Part shown: positions 35,774 to 44,514 of the stretch, piece by piece
How positions within the stretch are numbered: position 1 is the stretch's first letter
How the letters are laid out: each line of letters starts with the position of its first letter
Origin: Rhodoferax sp. TH121
Lineage (GTDB): Bacteria; Pseudomonadota; Gammaproteobacteria; Burkholderiales; Burkholderiaceae_C
Reading direction: 5' to 3'
Length of the DNA: 64,000 nucleotides
NCBI RefSeq assembly: GCF_002251855.1
Contig: NZ_NOXW01000012.1
Coordinates: 1-64,000, forward strand
Translations under genes and position numbers: made by a program
The notes under the pieces: generated by a model
The model's input: only the letters and a program-made list of their open reading frames with translations
Database searches by the model: none
Told to the model about the DNA's origin: nothing

Positions 35774-37225
35774 TCAGGCTCCCATGTGCTCCCGGTGCTG
35801 GGATACATCCAGGCCTGTGAGTTCGGCGTTGTCGTCCACCCGCAGGCCCACTATCACTTTGGTCAGCCACAGCAGCGCCCAGCTCATGGCACCGCTGTAA
35901 ACCAGCACCACCAGCACACCCAGCGCCTGCGTGGCCACACTGCCACTGACACCCGATATGTTCTTGCTGGCAAAGTAGCCCGTCATCAACGAGCCCACAA
36001 TGCCGCCAATGCCATGCACGCCAAATACATCCAGAGAGTCATCGGCATTGAGCATGCGTTTGAGCCCGGTAGCACCCCAGTAGCAGGCCAGCCCGGCCAC
36101 GCCGCCAAAAATGACCGCAGAACCGGGCGTGACAAAACCTGCCGCCGGTGTGATGGCCACCAGACCGGCCACCAGCCCCGAGCACAGGCCCAGCAGCGAA
36201 GGCCGCCCGCGCATGATCCATTCGCCAAACATCCAGGCCATAGCTCCGGCCGATGCGGCAATGTGGGTGACCGCCATGGCCAGGCCTGCGCGGCCGTCAG
36301 ACGCCACGGCCGAACCTGCATTGAAGCCAAACCAGCCTACCCACAGCAGGCCCGCTCCAGCCATGGTCAGTCCCAGGTTGAAGGGTTCAAACGGTTCCTT
36401 GCCGTAGCCCTTGCGCGCGCCCAGCATGTAGGCACACACCAGGCCCGATATGCCTGCATTGATGTGCACCACTGAGCCACCCGCAAAGTCCAGCACCCCC
36501 ATTTGCACCAGCCAGCCACCGGGCTCCCATACCCAGTGGGCAATCGGTGCGTACACCACGATGGACCACATGCCCACGAACCACAACATGGCCGAGAAGC
36601 GCATGCGCTCCACAAAGGCGCCCACAATCAGTGCGCCGGTGATGATGGCAAAGGTGAGCTGGAACATGGCGTAGACCGACTCGGGGATGTTGGGCGCCAC
36701 ATGGCTGACCGCTACCGTGCCAGCCTCTTTTAAATAGTTGAGACCCGTAAACCACATCCGGTCGGTGCCACCCAGCCAGGCGCTGCCGGGCGTGAACGCC
36801 AGCGAGTAGCCCACCGCAAACCACAACAGGCTCACCATGGCAGCAATGGCCACCACACTGGCCATGGTGTTGATCACACTTTTCTTGCGTACCATGCCGC
36901 CGTAGAACAGGGCAATGCCGGGGAGTGTCATCAGCAGTACTAGCGCGGTGCTGGTCATCATCCAGGCGGTGTCGGCAGCGTTCAGGCTGCCCTGGGCTAC
37001 CAAGCTGGGTTTTGTGAGTGCAGGTGGTGCCGCTGGGGGCGTTGTTGCTGCGTCGGCCGCCGCCGCAGGGGCCACTGCCACAGGGGGCTCTGCCGGGGTT
37101 GAGGCGGCCACCGGTGTCTCTGCTACCGTGCCACTAGCCGCTGTTTGTGCTGGGGCCGACAGGCTCCAGGCCAGCATCCACATGCCCAAGCAAGGGGCAA
37201 CCCACTTCGTTCCGAATCGGTGCAT
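35774..37225 (-). CDS. amtB: Ammonium transporter AmtB with N-terminal extension
   Basis: The 483-residue membrane channel of the Amt/Rh family has eleven TM helices. The two pore histidines lie in APIAHWVWEPGGWL and FGVHGIGGIVGSLMTG. Compared with a typical AmtB (~430), it has a signal peptide plus an Ala/Pro/Thr-rich periplasmic extension (about residues 28-80) before the first helix. GAGGAA lies ahead of the ATG. No glnK is next to it. Confidence 0.92.
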   Translation of the reverse strand: MHRFGTKWVAPCLGMWMLAWSLSAPAQTAASGTVAETPVAASTPAEPPVAVAPAAAADAATTPPAAPPALTKPSLVAQGSLNAADTAWMMTSTALVLLMTLPGIALFYGGMVRKKSVINTMASVVAIAAMVSLLWFAVGYSLAFTPGSAWLGGTDRMWFTGLNYLKEAGTVAVSHVAPNIPESVYAMFQLTFAIITGALIVGAFVERMRFSAMLWFVGMWSIVVYAPIAHWVWEPGGWLVQMGVLDFAGGSVVHINAGISGLVCAYMLGARKGYGKEPFEPFNLGLTMAGAGLLWVGWFGFNAGSAVASDGRAGLAMAVTHIAASAGAMAWMFGEWIMRGRPSLLGLCSGLVAGLVAITPAAGFVTPGSAVIFGGVAGLACYWGATGLKRMLNADDSLDVFGVHGIGGIVGSLMTGYFASKNISGVSGSVATQALGVLVVLVYSGAMSWALLWLTKVIVGLRVDDNAELTGLDVSQHREHMGA

Positions 37226-37293
37226 CGTGTTCCTCTGTGCGGTCCAACAGAGGCTTCAAAGCACAAGGCGTGCCAGTCGGCACCGGCGCATGC

Positions 37294-37962
37294 CTACGAG
37301 TACGTCACCCAGTCTGTGTAGGCTGCGTCGTCCAGATGCGGCAGCGTGTTGTAGGTCACCAGCATGTGGCGCTTGGGCGTGTAGGCCAGCTCGGTGATGG
37401 AGCTGTTGCGGATGCGCAGGTTCAGCTCAATCGTCGTCTCGGGTGTGGTGCCCAGGATGTGCCCCACGGCGGTGGAAATGGGGCCGCCGCTGGTGACGAT
37501 CAGCACATTGCCCGTGTGCCGCTGGCGCACATGGTCGAGTGCGCTGGTCACGCCTTCCACAAACGCGCCGTAACTCGGCATGCCCTGCGGGCTCACCACC
37601 CCATTCATCCACTGCGTCAGGCCGTCGCGCAGCAGGCGGAAGTGGTGGCGGTACATCTCGGGCGTATCCGCTTTCTCCAGCGGAGCGGGGTGAATGGCGT
37701 GGATCACCGCTGCACTGTCGTACTCGTTGAGTCCCGGCCATTCCAGCGCCTCATGCGTGAGGCCCGCACCCTTGGCGATGCCCGCCCACGTCTGCGCGTG
37801 GCGCTTGAGCGTGCCAGTGATCACCGCCTCGAACTGCAGCCCTTTGTGGGCAAAGTACTCTCCCAGCCGCACGCTCTGCTGGTGGCCGAGCTCACTCAGT
37901 TTGTCGTAATCCTCAGCCCCGAAAGAAGCCTGCCCGTGCCGCACCAGATAGAGATTTCCCAT
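37294..37962 (-). CDS. Histidine phosphatase family protein
   Basis: The 222-residue cytoplasmic protein of the phosphoglycerate-mutase-like superfamily begins MGNLYLVRHGQASFGAEDYD, with RHG carrying the phospho-accepting histidine. A second conserved region is NVLIVTSGGPISTAVG (Ser/Gly in place of the usual SHG). Arg residues of the catalytic pocket are present (GTLKRHAQT). Substrate unknown. Confidence 0.85.
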   Translation of the reverse strand: MGNLYLVRHGQASFGAEDYDKLSELGHQQSVRLGEYFAHKGLQFEAVITGTLKRHAQTWAGIAKGAGLTHEALEWPGLNEYDSAAVIHAIHPAPLEKADTPEMYRHHFRLLRDGLTQWMNGVVSPQGMPSYGAFVEGVTSALDHVRQRHTGNVLIVTSGGPISTAVGHILGTTPETTIELNLRIRNSSITELAYTPKRHMLVTYNTLPHLDDAAYTDWVTYS

Positions 37963-38005
37963 GGCGTAGATTTAAGCCGAATTGGCACTTGGCGCTTGTT
38001 AAATG

Positions 38006-38036
38006 TGCGACAGCAGCTATGAAATTAGGAGCGCAC
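38006..38036 (-). repeat. Dispersed repeat, short copy upstream of the phosphatase
   Basis: On the minus strand, TGCGCTCCTAATTTCATAGC, then TGCTGTCGCA. It keeps only the first half of the repeat and lies in the 119-bp gap between the phosphatase start and the LysE stop. Confidence 0.55.
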
Positions 38037-38081
38037 TTCAAAGCGTCCGAATATCGGGGGGAGGAAACTGGCTTGCGAGGT

Positions 38082-38720
38082 TCATGTTCCCGTACGCTGT
38101 TGCGTCAAGAGTTTGACCGCCAGAGCCCCTAGCACCAGACCCATGACATAGCGCTGAATGGCGAGCCACAAGCGATGCTGCGCGAACCAGCTTGCCATGG
38201 CTGCCGCGGAGAGGGTGACCATCAAATTGACGCTGGAGCCGATGAAGACTTGGGTAAAGCCCAGCACCAAGCTTTGCACGAACACCGAACCTGACTCAGG
38301 GGCAATGAACTGGGGCAAGACAGAGAGGTAGAAAACCGCCACTTTCGGGTTCAGGGCGCTGGTGAGAAAACCCATGACAAACAGCTTGTGGGGTGGTTCG
38401 GCCGGCAGGTCGTTGGGTTCGAAGGGAGAACGAGCTCCGGGGCGTACCGCTTGCCACGCCAGCCAGGCTAAATACAGAGCCCCGGCTAATTTCAACAATT
38501 CGTAGCCCATGGGCACTGCCATGAAAAGAGCGGTGAGGCCGACAGAAGCACACAGCATGTGCACCGAAAAGCCCAGAACCACGCCACACCACGACATGAC
38601 ACCCGCCCGGCGCCCTTGGCACAAGGAGCGCGAGATGAGATAAATCATGTTGGGCCCGGGTGTGATCGCCATCAGCAAGGCTGCGGCAGCAAAGATCAGA
38701 AGCTGTTGAGTGGCAATCAT
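38082..38720 (-). CDS. LysE-family amino-acid exporter (1)
   Basis: The 212-residue membrane protein has six predicted TM segments. The LysE/RhtB signature ITPGPNMIYLISRSLCQGRRAG is at the N-terminus, and LTSALNPKVAVFYLSVLPQF follows the third helix. It is the last of eleven close-set minus-strand genes; the gap to the dehydratase gene upstream is 48 bp. Substrate cannot be told from sequence. Confidence 0.88.
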   Translation of the reverse strand: MIATQQLLIFAAAALLMAITPGPNMIYLISRSLCQGRRAGVMSWCGVVLGFSVHMLCASVGLTALFMAVPMGYELLKLAGALYLAWLAWQAVRPGARSPFEPNDLPAEPPHKLFVMGFLTSALNPKVAVFYLSVLPQFIAPESGSVFVQSLVLGFTQVFIGSSVNLMVTLSAAAMASWFAQHRLWLAIQRYVMGLVLGALAVKLLTQQRTGT

Positions 38721-38768
38721 GGTGCAGTGAATGGGGACGAGGGATTGGTGATGGCTTCTTGCGAAAAA

Positions 38769-39740
38769 CTAGCCGCGTAGCACTTCGGCAAATACCGCCG
38801 AGTCCACATTTCCCCCGCACAAGGTGATCCCCACCGTTTGCCCTTGCAAACTGGCGCGTTCTTGCATCGCGGCGGCAAAGCTCGCAGCCCCCGCGCCTTC
38901 GGCCACGTTGTGGGTGCAGGCGAAGATGTTGCGCATGGCTTGGGCGACTTCGTTGTCGGTCACTTGCACGATGTGATCGATGGCGCCCATCAATATCTCT
39001 AGGGCTTCAGGGTCGGCGACGCGGCAGGCCATGCCGTCGGCCAGTTGGGTGGTCACGGGCGCTTCCACCACCTTGCCGGCTGCGAATGAATCGGCATAGG
39101 TGGTGGCGTGTGCGCTCACCACGCCGACGATGCGGGCCTGGTGGCCCAGCGCGCGTTTGGCGGCCACGGCGCTGCAGGCGCCTGAGCCCTGGCCGATGGG
39201 CACGTAGATCACGTCCAACTCCGGCGCGGCCTTGAGCAGCTCCCACCAGTAGGTGGCCACGCCGCGCAGCAGGTCGGGATGGAAGCTGGGCACCATGTGG
39301 GCGCCACGGTCTTGGGCCAATTGGATGGCGAACTCGCGGCTCTCTTGAAAGTCGGTGCCGTGTTCGATGAGGGTGACGCCCAGTGCGCGCATGGCGGCGT
39401 TCTTTTCTACCGAGTTGCCGTGCGGGACCACGATGGTGCAGGGCACGCCGTGCGCCCGTGCGGCCCAGCCGATGCTCTGGCCGTGGTTGCCGCGCGTGGC
39501 GCTGATAACCTCGGCGGGCAACGCACCGCGTTGGGCCAGTTGGTCAAAGTAGGTCAGGCCGCCGCGGATTTTGAAAGCGCCCACCGGCGTGTGGTTTTCG
39601 TGCTTGACCCAGCAGGTGGCGCCCAGCAGGCTGGAGAGCTGGCCCCAGCGGTACTGCGGCGTAGGGCCGAATTCGCGGTACACCACCTGGGCCGCAGCTT
39701 CGATGTCTTGCAAGGTGGGGAGTAGGGCGTTGGCAGTCAT
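38769..39740 (-). CDS. PLP-dependent threonine dehydratase-like enzyme
   Basis: The 323-residue fold-type II PLP enzyme has Schiff-base Lys57 in PVGAFKIRGG, the phosphate-substrate loop ATRGNHGQSIGWAARA, the PLP-phosphate-binding QGSGACSAVAAK and C-terminal CGGNVDS. The family covers threonine/serine dehydratases, hydroxyectoine EutB and racemases; the N-loop reads TRGNHGQ where catabolic enzymes have SSGNHAQ, so the substrate may differ. It lies between two LysE exporters, 25 bp downstream of one. Confidence 0.85.
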   Translation of the reverse strand: MTANALLPTLQDIEAAAQVVYREFGPTPQYRWGQLSSLLGATCWVKHENHTPVGAFKIRGGLTYFDQLAQRGALPAEVISATRGNHGQSIGWAARAHGVPCTIVVPHGNSVEKNAAMRALGVTLIEHGTDFQESREFAIQLAQDRGAHMVPSFHPDLLRGVATYWWELLKAAPELDVIYVPIGQGSGACSAVAAKRALGHQARIVGVVSAHATTYADSFAAGKVVEAPVTTQLADGMACRVADPEALEILMGAIDHIVQVTDNEVAQAMRNIFACTHNVAEGAGAASFAAAMQERASLQGQTVGITLCGGNVDSAVFAEVLRG

Positions 39741-39765
39741 GGTGGGTCCTGAAGCAGTGTGAAAT

Positions 39766-40428
39766 TCAATGTGCGTGGGTGCTGGTGCGCAGCAGCTGCA
39801 GACCGGCTATGCCGAACACGGCGGCCAGCAAGCCTTCCAGCCCGCGGCGGGCGCGGGCATAGACGCGGCGTGCGGCAGGGGTAGAAAACGCCAGCGCATA
39901 GCCGCCGAAGATGGCCACCCCCATGACCATGCAGCCACCCACCACCACCCAGGCCAGGTGGGGCGAGGCGCCGGCCGGGATGCCCACCGTGACCGTGGCC
40001 AGCCAGCTCAAAACGGCTTTGGGGTTGGTGAGGTGCATGGCCAAACCACGCACATACAGGCTGCGCGCATCCACCGCCTGCGGTGTGCCCGCTGCGGCCG
40101 CAGCTTTGGGCTGCATGGCCGCGCGGCCCGACTTGAGGGCCAGCCACAGCAAATACAAACCGCACAGCACTTTCATGGCGATGAGCCCGGCCCCGAAGCT
40201 GGCCAGCAGTTGCGAAATGCCCAGTGCCGCCAATACGCCCCAGAACCACGAGCCGCTCAAAATCCCTAGCGTCAGCCACAGCGCGGGGCGGCGTCCGGCG
40301 TTCATGGCCATGCCCATGATGGCCATGTTGCTCGGGCCGGGGCTGGCGGTGCCGATCAAATAGGTGGTCCAAGCCAGCGCGAGTTGCGCGGCCATGGGGG
40401 CGTGCAGCCACGCATCCTGCGGCGCCAT
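39766..40428 (-). CDS. LysE-family amino-acid exporter (2)
   Basis: The 220-residue membrane protein has the signature TASPGPSNMAIMGMAMNAGRR and the middle motif LTNPKAVLSWLATVTVGIP. Six TM segments are predicted. The chosen ATG overlaps the phzF-1 stop (TGATG); a GTG one codon upstream is possible. Its insert between helices 3 and 4 (QPKAAAAAGTPQAVDARS) is longer than in the other LysE proteins here. Confidence 0.88.
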   Translation of the reverse strand: MAPQDAWLHAPMAAQLALAWTTYLIGTASPGPSNMAIMGMAMNAGRRPALWLTLGILSGSWFWGVLAALGISQLLASFGAGLIAMKVLCGLYLLWLALKSGRAAMQPKAAAAAGTPQAVDARSLYVRGLAMHLTNPKAVLSWLATVTVGIPAGASPHLAWVVVGGCMVMGVAIFGGYALAFSTPAARRVYARARRGLEGLLAAVFGIAGLQLLRTSTHAH

Positions 40429-41366
40429 CACAGCGTGACCTTTCCTTCAATGCACGTAACCGAATCACCACCCACCCACACCTGGCCCTGCGCGTCTTGC
40501 TCAATGTAGACGCGGCCGGCACGGCCTATGCAGGTGCCCTGGGCGGCCACGTAGCGGGCGGGGGCGATGCCGTCTGCAATCAGCCACTGGGCCAAGCTGG
40601 CGTTGAAGCTGCCGGTGACCGGGTCTTCCAGCACGCCGATGTCGGGTGCGAAAAAGCGCACCTCCACGGTGGGCGTGTCGTCATCCGCGGTGCTGGCGCC
40701 AGCGTCGCGGCTACCGAAGGCCCGCGCCTCGCGGTTGCTGCGCACTATCAAATCAGGAGCTGCTGGCGCACTTTCTATGCCGGCTACGCCCACACCAGGC
40801 ACCAAACCCTTGAGGGCGGCGGCGTCGGGCTGCAGGCTGAGCACGGTGTCCATGCTGTCCAGCAGCAGGCCCAGCCAGGTGGGGCCGTTGTTGAGCCACT
40901 GGGCTGCCAGAATCTGTTGCGGCTGCAGGCCCAGGGCCGCGGCCACACGGGCGATCAGCGCGGCATCGGGCGTGGTGCGTTGTAGGCTGGGCGCGGCAAA
41001 GGCCAGGCGCGTGCCGTCGCGGCGCAGAGACACCAAACCTTTGGCGCACTCTTGCACGATAGTTCCAGCCGCCTTGGGCGTGCCGCCCGCCTGCAGCCAG
41101 GCGTGGCAGCTGCCCAGCGTGGGGTGGCCGGCAAACGGCAGCTCATCGGCGGGGGTGAAGATGCGCACCCGGTAGTCCGCGCCCTGGGCCGCCGCTGCGG
41201 GGCTGGGGGGCAGCAAAAAAGTGGTCTCGCTCAGGTTGGTCCAGCGGGCGAAAGCCTGCATCTCTTCGTCGCTGAGGCCACTGCCGTCCATCACCACGCC
41301 CAAGGCGTTGCCGAGGTAGGGGATGCGGGTGAAGACGTCGACTTGTTGGTAGGCGCGTGGGGTCAT
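40428..41366 (-). CDS. PhzF-family isomerase/epimerase-fold protein (1)
   Basis: The 312-residue protein has two diaminopimelate-epimerase-like domains. PhzF signatures are ARWTNLSETTFLLPP (catalytic Glu in NLSET; about residues 35-49), LPFAGHPTLGSCHAWL, and DPVTGSFNASLAQWL. PhzF isomerises DHHA in phenazine synthesis, but most family members have unknown substrates. A reverse-oriented copy of the dispersed repeat encodes GIESAPAAPDLIVRS and a further insert makes it 22 residues longer than the paralogue. The gap to phzF-2 is 16 bp. Confidence 0.85.
   Translation of the reverse strand: MTPRAYQQVDVFTRIPYLGNALGVVMDGSGLSDEEMQAFARWTNLSETTFLLPPSPAAAAQGADYRVRIFTPADELPFAGHPTLGSCHAWLQAGGTPKAAGTIVQECAKGLVSLRRDGTRLAFAAPSLQRTTPDAALIARVAAALGLQPQQILAAQWLNNGPTWLGLLLDSMDTVLSLQPDAAALKGLVPGVGVAGIESAPAAPDLIVRSNREARAFGSRDAGASTADDDTPTVEVRFFAPDIGVLEDPVTGSFNASLAQWLIADGIAPARYVAAQGTCIGRAGRVYIEQDAQGQVWVGGDSVTCIEGKVTL
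40742..40800 (+). repeat. Dispersed 65-bp repeat, copy in phzF-1
   Basis: GCACTATCAAATCAGGAGCT, then GCTGGCGCACTTTCTATGCC and GGCTACGCC. It lies antisense to the gene and in frame, at the position equivalent to the copy in phzF-2. Confidence 0.72.
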
Positions 41367-41382
41367 GGGCTGTCTCGTCGGG

Positions 41383-42255
41383 TTACAGGGTGGCTGTGCC
41401 GCGTATGCAGGTGACCGAGTCACCGCCCACCCAGACCTGACCGCTGGCATCCTGGCGGATGTGGATGCGGCCATCGCGCTGGATGCAGGTGCCCTGGTGC
41501 ACCACGTAGCTGGCGGGCATGTATTCGTCCGCAATCAGCCACTGGGCCAGGCTGGCGTTCAGGCTGCCGGTGACCGGGTCTTCATTGATGCCGTTGAGTG
41601 CGGCAAAGGCACGTACTTCCAGTTTGCTTGCTATGGAATCAGGAGCTGCTCGCGCAGTATCTACGGCGGCTACGCCTACTTTGACGCCCAAGTTCTTGAG
41701 GGCGGGGTGGTCAGGCTGCAGTTGCAGCACAGACTGCATGTCGTCCACCAGCACGCCCAGCCAGTCGGTGCCGTTGCTCAGGTGCTGGGCCGAGATGATT
41801 TGCTTGGCCGTCAGGCCCAGCGCATGGGCCACCTGCGCCAGCAAGCCAGGGCTGGGGTTTTTGCGCTGGAACGAAGGGGTTGCAAAGGCCAGGCGCGTGC
41901 CATCGCGGCAGATTTGTACCAGGCCTTTGGCGCACTCTTGCACGATGCGGTCTTTGGCTCGGGGCGTGCCACCGGCCTCCAGCCAGGCGTGGCAGCTGCC
42001 CAATGTGGGGTGGCCGGCAAAGGGCAGCTCGCCGCCGGGGGTGAAGATGCGCACCCGGTAGTCCGCACCCTGCGCCGCCGCCTCGGGGCTGGGCGGCAGC
42101 AAAAACGTGGTCTCGCTCAAATTGGTCCATCGTGCAAAGCCCTGCATCTGCGCATCGTTCAGGCCACTACCGTCGAGTACGACGGCGAGCGGGTTACCCA
42201 GATACGGCTGGGCAGTGAACACATCGACTTGGGCGAAGGGGCGGAGCTGGGGCAC
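41383..42255 (-). CDS. PhzF-family isomerase/epimerase-fold protein (2)
   Basis: The 290-residue paralogue of the next gene downstream has the same signatures (ARWTNLSETTFLLPPSP, LPFAGHPTLGSCHAWLEAGG, DPVTGSLNASLAQWL). A reverse-oriented repeat copy encodes DTARAAPDSIASK. The tight tandem arrangement and equivalent repeat positions indicate a local duplication. The gap to the GST gene upstream is 24 bp. Confidence 0.86.
   Translation of the reverse strand: MPQLRPFAQVDVFTAQPYLGNPLAVVLDGSGLNDAQMQGFARWTNLSETTFLLPPSPEAAAQGADYRVRIFTPGGELPFAGHPTLGSCHAWLEAGGTPRAKDRIVQECAKGLVQICRDGTRLAFATPSFQRKNPSPGLLAQVAHALGLTAKQIISAQHLSNGTDWLGVLVDDMQSVLQLQPDHPALKNLGVKVGVAAVDTARAAPDSIASKLEVRAFAALNGINEDPVTGSLNASLAQWLIADEYMPASYVVHQGTCIQRDGRIHIRQDASGQVWVGGDSVTCIRGTATL
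41628..41688 (+). repeat. Dispersed 65-bp repeat, copy in phzF-2
   Basis: TTGCTATGGAATCAGGAGCT, then GCTCGCGCAGTATCTACGGC and GGCTACGCC. It is antisense to the gene and in frame; closest to the reference copy in its first 45 bases. Confidence 0.78.
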
Positions 42256-42279
42256 GAGGAGCCTTTCTAGGGTTGAGCG

Positions 42280-42903
42280 TTATGAAATAGGGAGGTCGAG
42301 CACACCGCGTGTAGCGGGGCGCGCCAAGATGGCCGCAAACCAGCGCTCCAGGTGCGGCCAATCAGGCCGGGGCTGGGGCAGGGCGAACCAGCGGTGCACA
42401 TCGCAGGCCACGGGAATGTCGGCCATGCTGAAGTGCTCGCCGCACATCCAGGTGCGGGTGGCCAAATGGTCGTTGAGCTGGGCCATGGCCGGCTCGGTGG
42501 CGGCGGTGGAGCGGGCAATCACCGCCGGGTCGCGCTTGTCAGCCGGCGTGCGGAACCATTGCAGAAAAGCGCCACCGCTGTCGCGGTTCAGGGTGGTCTG
42601 TTGCCAGTCCATCCAGCGCTCGGCGTCAAAACGTTGCGCCAAGTCTTCGGGATAAAGCTCGGCATTCCCATACTTTGCGCAGAGGTAGCGCACGATGGCG
42701 TTGCTCTCCCAGAGCGTGAAGTCGCCGTCCTGCAGCGTGGGCACCAGCGCATTGGGGTTCATGGACAGGTATTCGGGGGTTTTGACCACCCCGAAGGCCA
42801 TGCCCGCATCGCTGCGGGTAAAGGCGACGCCGGTTTCTTGCGCTGCCCACACCACCTTGCGTACGTTGAGCGAACTCAGGCGCCCCCAGATATGGACCGT
42901 CAT
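42280..42903 (-). CDS. Glutathione S-transferase family protein
   Basis: The 207-residue protein has a thioredoxin-like N-terminal domain (HIWGRLSSLNVRKVVWAAQE, then NPNALVPTLQDGDFTLWESNAIVRYL with the ES glutathione contact) and an all-helical C-terminal domain ending FAAILARPATRG. A fairly typical bacterial GST; substrate unknown. Its ATG lies 2 bases after the aminotransferase stop, so it is cotranscribed. Confidence 0.9.
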   Translation of the reverse strand: MTVHIWGRLSSLNVRKVVWAAQETGVAFTRSDAGMAFGVVKTPEYLSMNPNALVPTLQDGDFTLWESNAIVRYLCAKYGNAELYPEDLAQRFDAERWMDWQQTTLNRDSGGAFLQWFRTPADKRDPAVIARSTAATEPAMAQLNDHLATRTWMCGEHFSMADIPVACDVHRWFALPQPRPDWPHLERWFAAILARPATRGVLDLPIS

Positions 42904-42905
42904 GT

Positions 42906-44132
42906 TCAGCTCCTTTGGGCGTGAATGGCTTCGGCCAGTGCGGCCACACCGCGGTGGATCTCTTCCACACTGGGGGTCACAAAGCTCAGGCGCATGGATC
43001 GGGCATCGGCATTGCCGGCGTAGAACGGTGCACCGGGCACAAAGGCCACGCCCTTGTCCACGGCATGGGGCAGCAGGTCCACGGCGTTCATGCCAGCAGG
43101 CAAACGTGCCCACAAGAACATGCCACCGGCCGGGGTGTTCCAGGTGAAGGTGCTGTCGGCATTGGCAGAGTCCGGGCCTTGCGATTCGGGGAAGTGCTTG
43201 GCCAGTGCTTCTAACATCGCGTCGCGCTGAGCTTTGTAGAGGCTGCGGATGGTGGGCACATGGCGGTCCAGGAAACCGTTTTGCATCACCTCATAAATCA
43301 GGCGCTGGTTGAAGCCGGGGCTGTGCAAATCGGCTGCTTGCTTGGCTTGCAAGAGCTTGGGGTACACCGCCTTGGGTGCGACGATAAAGCCCATGCGCAG
43401 GCCGGGCGCCAGCACCTTGGAGAAGGAACCTAGGTAAATGCCGCCCTCGGGGTTGCGGGCAGTCAGCGGCGCGGGGGGCGCCTGGTCAAACCACAGGTCG
43501 CCATAGGGGTTGTCTTCCATGATGGGCAGGCCACTGCGGGCGGCCTCCGCGCTCAGGGCCGCGCGGCGCGCTTCAGTCATGCTGCGGCCGGTGGGGTTCT
43601 GGAAGTTGGGCAGCACATACAAAAAGCGTGCGTCGGCCGACTTGGCAGCCAGGTCGGCAATGTTCACGCCTTCGTCGTCGCTGGCCACGCTCACCACGTT
43701 CGGCTCCATGGGGGTGAATGCCATCACCGCGCCCAGGTAGGTGGGGGATTCGACCAGCACTTTGCTTTCCTTGTCGATCAAGATTTTGGCGACCAGGTCC
43801 AAGCCCTGCTGCGAGCCGGTGGTGATGAGCACCTGCGCGGGGTCTACGTTCCAGGTCACGCCAGCGGCGGCGCTTTGGGCTTTGAGCTGCGCAGCAACCA
43901 GTTCGCGCAGGGGGCCGTAGCCCTCCGAAGCGGCGTATTGCAGGGCGCCTGCGGGGTCGTCCTTGAGCACCTTGGCGCAGGCGGCTTCAAACTCGGCCAC
44001 GGGGAAGGTCTTGCTGCTGGGCAGGCCGCCGGCAAAGCTGATGATGCCGGGCTTCTCGGTCACTTTGAGGATCTCGCGGATCACCGAGGGGTTCATCTTG
44101 GCGGCACGTTCGGCCAGGGTCCATTGCGTCAT
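42906..44132 (-). CDS. Fold-type I PLP aminotransferase (2-aminoadipate type)
   Basis: The 408-residue enzyme resembles LysN/KAT aminotransferases: SFAGGLPSSKTFP near the start, QYAASEGYGPLRE, LITTGSQQGLDL, LPNFQNPTGRSM, and the PLP lysine in YLGSFSKVLAPGLRMGF. A C-terminal RLSFVTPSVEEI completes the domain. It would transfer the amino group of a bulky or branched 2-amino acid. GGAG lies 8 bases before the ATG. It sits between the GST and the cupin genes. Confidence 0.88.
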   Translation of the reverse strand: MTQWTLAERAAKMNPSVIREILKVTEKPGIISFAGGLPSSKTFPVAEFEAACAKVLKDDPAGALQYAASEGYGPLRELVAAQLKAQSAAAGVTWNVDPAQVLITTGSQQGLDLVAKILIDKESKVLVESPTYLGAVMAFTPMEPNVVSVASDDEGVNIADLAAKSADARFLYVLPNFQNPTGRSMTEARRAALSAEAARSGLPIMEDNPYGDLWFDQAPPAPLTARNPEGGIYLGSFSKVLAPGLRMGFIVAPKAVYPKLLQAKQAADLHSPGFNQRLIYEVMQNGFLDRHVPTIRSLYKAQRDAMLEALAKHFPESQGPDSANADSTFTWNTPAGGMFLWARLPAGMNAVDLLPHAVDKGVAFVPGAPFYAGNADARSMRLSFVTPSVEEIHRGVAALAEAIHAQRS

Positions 44133-44174
44133 AAAAGCTCCAGAGAAATTCGGGGTCGTCTTGTCAGTGTTCGC

Positions 44175-44504
44175 TCAGTCCACCACAAACAGGGTGGCAC
44201 CCAGGGGCGCGGTTGAGCGGTGGGGTTCTGAATTGTCGGCCACTTGGTAGCTCATGCCGGGGCGCAGGGTGAAGCTGCGGCCGTCTTCCAGCTCGGTGTG
44301 CAGCTCGCCCTGCAGGCACAGCAGGATGTGGCCTTTGACACACCAGTGGTCCGACACGTAGCCCGGCGTGTACTCCACCATGCGCACCCGCACACAGCCA
44401 AAGTGTTGCGTGCGCCACAGCGCGCGGCCAGACTGGGCGCTTTTTTCTTCGGCGGGGATGGTGGACCAGTCGGTGGTGCCAAAGGGAATGTTGTGCAGTT
44501 CCAT
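44175..44504 (-). CDS. DHCW-motif cupin protein
   Basis: At 109 residues it is a single cupin barrel with the motif SDHWCVKGHILLCLQGELHTELEDGR and LRPGMSYQVADNSEPHRS. The DHxC.KGH arrangement marks a small family that often lies next to amino-acid transporters; biochemical role unknown. Gap of 42 bp to the aminotransferase, 10 bp to the LysE gene. Confidence 0.8.
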   Translation of the reverse strand: MELHNIPFGTTDWSTIPAEEKSAQSGRALWRTQHFGCVRVRMVEYTPGYVSDHWCVKGHILLCLQGELHTELEDGRSFTLRPGMSYQVADNSEPHRSTAPLGATLFVVD

Positions 44505-44514
44505 TACGCGGCTT

